DNA of 64,000 nt from positions 62,001-126,000 of the forward strand of contig JAJQFI010000024.1 of the NCBI GenBank assembly GCA_021201235.1. The letters are read 5' to 3'. This DNA is from Oscillospiraceae bacterium. Its GTDB lineage: Bacteria; Bacillota; Clostridia; Oscillospirales; Ruminococcaceae. This document shows, piece by piece, positions 60,518 through 64,000 of this stretch. Made by a program: the position numbers and the translations under genes. The stretch's first letter is position 1. Each line of letters starts with the position of its first letter. A model generated the notes under the pieces. It made no database searches. It saw nothing but the letters and a program-made list of their open reading frames with translations, and was not told the origin of the DNA.

Positions 60518-60963
60518 AAAATGACCGAAAAAAAGCCATTCTTGATATAGTTTCCAACTATGAAGTCGACACTCAGGAAACACTACAGGCGTTGCTTCTT
60601 GAACGAGGCTTCAACGTAACCCAAGCCACCGTTTCAAGAGACATAAAACAGTTGGCACTACTGAAAACTATGGGTCCGAACGGCAGTTACAAGTATACGG
60701 TTCCGCCAAAACCGCAGGAAACGAGTGCAAGATTGTCATTCAAATCTCTGTATGCCGATTCCGTAATTTCGATAGACCGTGCAATAAACATCGTAGTCAT
60801 CAAATGTTATGCGGGAATGGCAAACGCTGTCTGCTCGAAGCTTGACGCGGCGGCTTACAGCGGCGTTGTCGGTACTCTTGCAGGGGACGATACCATATTC
60901 GTTCTAATGCGTGAAGAAAATGATGCCAAAGCCTTGATGGACGAACTCGGTGGCATGCTCTAA
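60514..60963 (+). CDS. argR: Arginine repressor
   Basis: A 149-residue hexameric regulator. The N-terminal winged helix (LQALLLERGFNVTQATVSRDIKQL) binds ARG boxes, and the C-terminal domain has the arginine pocket motif GTLAGDDTIFVLMR. Its place between nadK and recN is the usual Firmicutes order. Confidence 0.96.
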   Translation: MKNDRKKAILDIVSNYEVDTQETLQALLLERGFNVTQATVSRDIKQLALLKTMGPNGSYKYTVPPKPQETSARLSFKSLYADSVISIDRAINIVVIKCYAGMANAVCSKLDAAAYSGVVGTLAGDDTIFVLMREENDAKALMDELGGML

Positions 60964-60999
60964 TTATTTGGGAAATTTCTCTTTGGAGGCGATTAATCG

Positions 61000-62670
61000 G
61001 TGCTCTACGAACTTCATATTGAAAAACTCGCTGTAATCGAAAACGCAACGATTCGCTTTGGAGAGCATTTCAACGTCTTTACCGGCGAAACCGGAGCAGG
61101 AAAATCAATCCTTATCGGCGGAATCAATGCAATACTCGGACAACGCGTTTATAAGGACATAATAAGAGAGGGAACAGACAAAGCTTATGTCAGTGCAGTC
61201 TTCACGGACTGCCCGCAAGCAGTTTCGGACAAACTGAGCGAGCTTGGACTTGATTGCGACAACGAGCTGATTATTTCAAGGGAAATCAATTCAGACGGCA
61301 GAAGCACCGCCAGAATTAACTCACGACCGGTTACAATTTCGGCACTCCATGAAATAGGCGACCTGCTCGTCAATATCCATGGTCAGCACGACAATCAGAA
61401 CCTGCTCGACCAATCAAAGCATCTTGATATTCTCGACAGCTATGCCCGCTCAGATGAATTGCTTTTAAGCTACCAGAAATCTTTCAGGGAGCTTCAATCA
61501 ACCGCGCGGGAGCTCAACAAGCTGAAAACCGAAAAGAGTCAGAATGCAAGGCGCGAAGAGTACCTTGCGGAAATAATAGAAGATATAGGCTCACTTGAAA
61601 TCACCGTCGGAGAAGACGAGAAAATAGAAGAGCGGTTCAGACTTCTTGACAACGCCGTATCTCTGAAAAATGCTCTTACGGCGGCGACCGCCTGCCTCTC
61701 CGAAACAGAATCGGATAACAGTGCAGGGGATCTGATATCTCAAGCCTATAGTGAGCTTGAATCAAACGAAGACATTCTTCCTGTTTTGAAGCCCTTAAAT
61801 GAACGTCTGTCCGCTATCGGAATCGAGCTTGAAGATATAGCCGCAGAACTCACAAAGCTCCGCGACAGCCTCGAAATCGACGACAGCGAATATGCTTCAC
61901 TTACCCAAAGAAGAAACGATTTGAAGCGCATTAAACGCAGATACGGCACATCTTTGGACGAAGTTATAAAAGTCTATGAGGACGCTGTTCAGGAATCGCA
62001 GGGGCTTGCTTCGTTCGATGATAAGATTTCGGAGCTTGAGGAAAAGAAGTCTCAGCTTCTGATTGAAGTCACGAAGAAAGCTGAAGAGCTTTCGAAGCAT
62101 CGTGAGGAAGCCTCGGAAAGATTCTCGAAACAAGTTGCGGAAGAGCTCTCGTTCTTAAATATGCCAAATGTAAAGCTTGAAGTCAGAAGCTCAAAGGGCA
62201 AGCTTACCCTAAGCGGAATGGACTCTATTGAGTTTCTGATTTCCGCCAACAAGGGCGAATCTCCGAAGCCCCTTGCAAAGATTGCTTCCGGCGGTGAGCT
62301 TTCGAGGATTATGCTTGCTCTCAAGACTGTTCTTGCCGACAGAGACTCAATTCCGACTCTTATATTTGATGAAATAGATTCAGGCGTCAGTGGCAGAGCG
62401 GCCCAGAAAATTGGAATCAAGCTTAAGGAAATATCACGCAAGCATCAGGTCATATGCGTAACACACCTGGCGCAAATTGCGATTATGGCGGACGACCATA
62501 TGTTAATTGAAAAGCATGAATCGGGAGAGAGGACGGTTACTGATGTAACTCATCTCGATTTCGATGAACGTAAATACGAAATAGCACGAATATTGGGCGG
62601 CGACAATATTACTGAAACAGTGCTTAAGGATGCCGAAGAACAACTTAAAAATGCTACGAAAGGTGAATAA
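61000..62670 (+). CDS. recN: DNA repair protein RecN
   Basis: A 556-residue SMC-like ATPase for double-strand break repair. Walker A is GETGAGKSILIGG (about residue 30), the coiled coils cover about residues 150-370, the ABC signature is ASGGELSRIMLALK, and Walker B TLIFDEIDSGVSGRAA. The GTG start at 61000 follows TTGGAGG. Confidence 0.96.
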   Translation: MLYELHIEKLAVIENATIRFGEHFNVFTGETGAGKSILIGGINAILGQRVYKDIIREGTDKAYVSAVFTDCPQAVSDKLSELGLDCDNELIISREINSDGRSTARINSRPVTISALHEIGDLLVNIHGQHDNQNLLDQSKHLDILDSYARSDELLLSYQKSFRELQSTARELNKLKTEKSQNARREEYLAEIIEDIGSLEITVGEDEKIEERFRLLDNAVSLKNALTAATACLSETESDNSAGDLISQAYSELESNEDILPVLKPLNERLSAIGIELEDIAAELTKLRDSLEIDDSEYASLTQRRNDLKRIKRRYGTSLDEVIKVYEDAVQESQGLASFDDKISELEEKKSQLLIEVTKKAEELSKHREEASERFSKQVAEELSFLNMPNVKLEVRSSKGKLTLSGMDSIEFLISANKGESPKPLAKIASGGELSRIMLALKTVLADRDSIPTLIFDEIDSGVSGRAAQKIGIKLKEISRKHQVICVTHLAQIAIMADDHMLIEKHESGERTVTDVTHLDFDERKYEIARILGGDNITETVLKDAEEQLKNATKGE

Positions 62671-62672
62671 CT

Positions 62673-63242
62673 ATGATACTTTGTTTTCTTGCAGACGGCT
62701 TTGAAGAAGTTGAGGCTCTGACTCCTATAGATTGCCTCAGAAGATGCAAAAAGGAAGTTAAAACTATAGGCATAGGCGGTAAAACTCAGATTCATGGCTC
62801 TCATGCCGTCACTGTAAAGGCTGATATTGCTGACATCGACTACTACCTGTCCGACGATATAGAAATGATTATTCTTCCCGGCGGAAAGACAGGAACCGAT
62901 AATCTTGAAAAAAGCGTACTCGTAAAGCAGGCGATAGATATCTGCATGACGAAGAATCTTCCCATCGCCGCAATATGCGCCGCTCCTTCAATTCTCGGAC
63001 ACAGGGGACTTCTTAAGGGCAAGAAAGCCGTTTGCTATACAGGTTTTGAGAAAGAGCTTATCGGCGCCGAGGTTCTTGACACTGCAGTTGCCATCGACGG
63101 AAATATCATCACCGGTTGCGGAATGGGTGGGGCACTTGAGTTCTCCTATGCGATAGTTTCAAAGCTTATTTCAAAAGAAAAAGCCGATGAGCTGATGGAT
63201 TCTCTCAACGTAAGACAGCGCAAGATTGATATTGAAATTTAA
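62673..63242 (+). CDS. DJ-1/PfpI family protein
   Basis: A 189-residue DJ-1-type protein. The nucleophile Cys sits in IAAICAAPSILG (about residue 100), with the acidic partner in LADGFEEVEALTP (about residue 14), as in DJ-1/YajL. Proposed roles are oxidative-stress sensing or deglycation. It starts 2 bases after recN and is likely cotranscribed. Confidence 0.93.
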   Translation: MILCFLADGFEEVEALTPIDCLRRCKKEVKTIGIGGKTQIHGSHAVTVKADIADIDYYLSDDIEMIILPGGKTGTDNLEKSVLVKQAIDICMTKNLPIAAICAAPSILGHRGLLKGKKAVCYTGFEKELIGAEVLDTAVAIDGNIITGCGMGGALEFSYAIVSKLISKEKADELMDSLNVRQRKIDIEI

Positions 63243-63273
63243 CCTATAAAGAATTCCGACATAAAGGTGAAAT

Positions 63274-64000
63274 ATGAGCGATAATAATAACTACGAAAAT
63301 ATTGATGAGCTTCTTTCCTCAATGCTGAATGAGACACGTTCATCTCAGGCACAAAATGCGACCACCGGGCAGGCTGTTGCTTCCGAGGAAGTGAAAACCG
63401 CTTCGGAGAACTTGTCAAAAACCTCGGTAATGAGTCGCGCAGTGCGAATTGACGACGAAATCGATTCGGACAGTGTTTCCGGTCAGACGAATGTTTTCAA
63501 CTTCGGAACGTTTCAATCTCAGAACGGCAGAACCGCACTGGTATCCGACGACGAAGAAGAACAGCAGGAGACGCCCGTAAAAAAAGCGGAAAAGCCTCAT
63601 AAGAAAAAGAAGAAAAAACGCAGAAAAAGAAATTATACCGCTTATGGTGGCATAGTCTTGGCTACGTTTGTTTTGTGCGCTTCAATACTGATATCTCTTT
63701 TCATAATAGTCGTAATAAGAGATGTACTGGGAATAGAAGACAACGACAATCAGTTTACCATCTATGTAGAAGAGGGCTCTTCGACGTGGGATATTGCCGA
63801 ACAGCTCTATGACGAGGGCGTTATCCAGTACAAAGAGGTATTCGTTGCCTTTGCCAGAATTATGGGTGCTGACGGAAACATGTATCCCGGTGACCTCGAT
63901 GTTGCATATAACATGAGTTACGCTGACATTATAGACGACCTGATGGAAGCCAGAGAATCGAAAGAAACCGTGACCATCACGTTTATCGAAGGCATCACTC
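63274..64000 (+). CDS. mltG: Endolytic transglycosylase MltG (YceG), N-terminal part
   Basis: The window cuts this gene after 242 residues. A Ser/Glu-rich cytoplasmic region of about 110 residues ends in a basic run (HKKKKKKRRKR), followed by one membrane helix (GGIVLATFVLCASILISLFI) and a LysM-like domain (FTIYVEEGSSTWDIAEQLYDEGVI). MltG cuts nascent peptidoglycan at the membrane. ATG 63274 follows AAAGGTGA. Confidence 0.88.
   Translation, partial: MSDNNNYENIDELLSSMLNETRSSQAQNATTGQAVASEEVKTASENLSKTSVMSRAVRIDDEIDSDSVSGQTNVFNFGTFQSQNGRTALVSDDEEEQQETPVKKAEKPHKKKKKKRRKRNYTAYGGIVLATFVLCASILISLFIIVVIRDVLGIEDNDNQFTIYVEEGSSTWDIAEQLYDEGVIQYKEVFVAFARIMGADGNMYPGDLDVAYNMSYADIIDDLMEARESKETVTITFIEGIT

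Noticed and set aside
1-64000. Mobile elements, prophage, restriction systems or CRISPR arrays
   Set aside because: No transposase, integrase, phage structural gene or regularly spaced repeat was found on either strand.

Overview
The window is a chromosomal segment of an anaerobic, spore-forming, low-to-mid GC Clostridia, most likely a gut Ruminococcaceae/Oscillospiraceae member. The evidence is a complete spoIIIAA-AH operon, a PerR-rubrerythrin pair, an NfnAB transhydrogenase, formate-THF ligase beside serine hydroxymethyltransferase, a cohesin-type surface protein, Thr-rich linkers in secreted proteins, and many TTGACA-17-TATAAT promoters. I see no transposase, prophage, integrase or CRISPR array.

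Layout. 1-4500: a radical SAM enzyme (cut by the window edge) diverges from a cysteine-less radical SAM relative plus a patatin lipase, followed by a TetR regulator and an AI-2E-type permease; two promoters here share a 22-bp inverted repeat. 4500-12000: tRNA-Ala, a CNNM/CBS transporter, tRNA-Arg, lon-engB, a YerC/TrpR-like repressor with a methyltransferase, hslO and tRNA-Cys. 12000-19200: an AraC regulator diverging from a cohesin/SPFH/lipoprotein cluster whose first gene carries a frameshift, then tRNA-Ser and a four-gene ABC exporter. 19200-24100: an iron-box-controlled DUF3793-flavodoxin pair, a TM2-domain gene with a structured leader RNA, and an ArsR-controlled metal efflux operon. 24100-29150: Na/phosphate symporter, glyA, fhs, tRNA-Pro. 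29300-33200: a strongly promoted secreted protein, a CotH-kinase lipoprotein, a pseudouridine synthase and a TSCPD protein.

33300-40050: uvrBA, a histidine phosphatase, and perR-rubrerythrin. 40190-44910: a GHL10 glycosidase-like lipoprotein next to a GHL10-amidase fusion, probably a peptidoglycan remodelling pair. 44970-48130: nfnAB, yajC and a TIGR04086 membrane gene whose ribosome site lies inside a terminator. 48190-52840: spoIIIAA-AH with a SigE-like promoter. 52940-62670: the conserved Clostridia block asp23, nusB, a TsaD-like paralogue, xseAB, ispA, dxs, tlyA, nadK, argR, recN. The window ends with a DJ-1/PfpI protein and the start of mltG.

Most of the window is housekeeping. The less ordinary parts are the paired active/inactive radical SAM module, the structured RNA before the TM2 gene, the GHL10/amidase tandem, the broken cohesin gene, and several promoter-embedded palindromes or repeats whose regulators can be proposed. 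No gene-free stretch exceeds about 320 bp; the longest, 20394-20714, holds a terminator, a promoter, the leader RNA and a second terminator.
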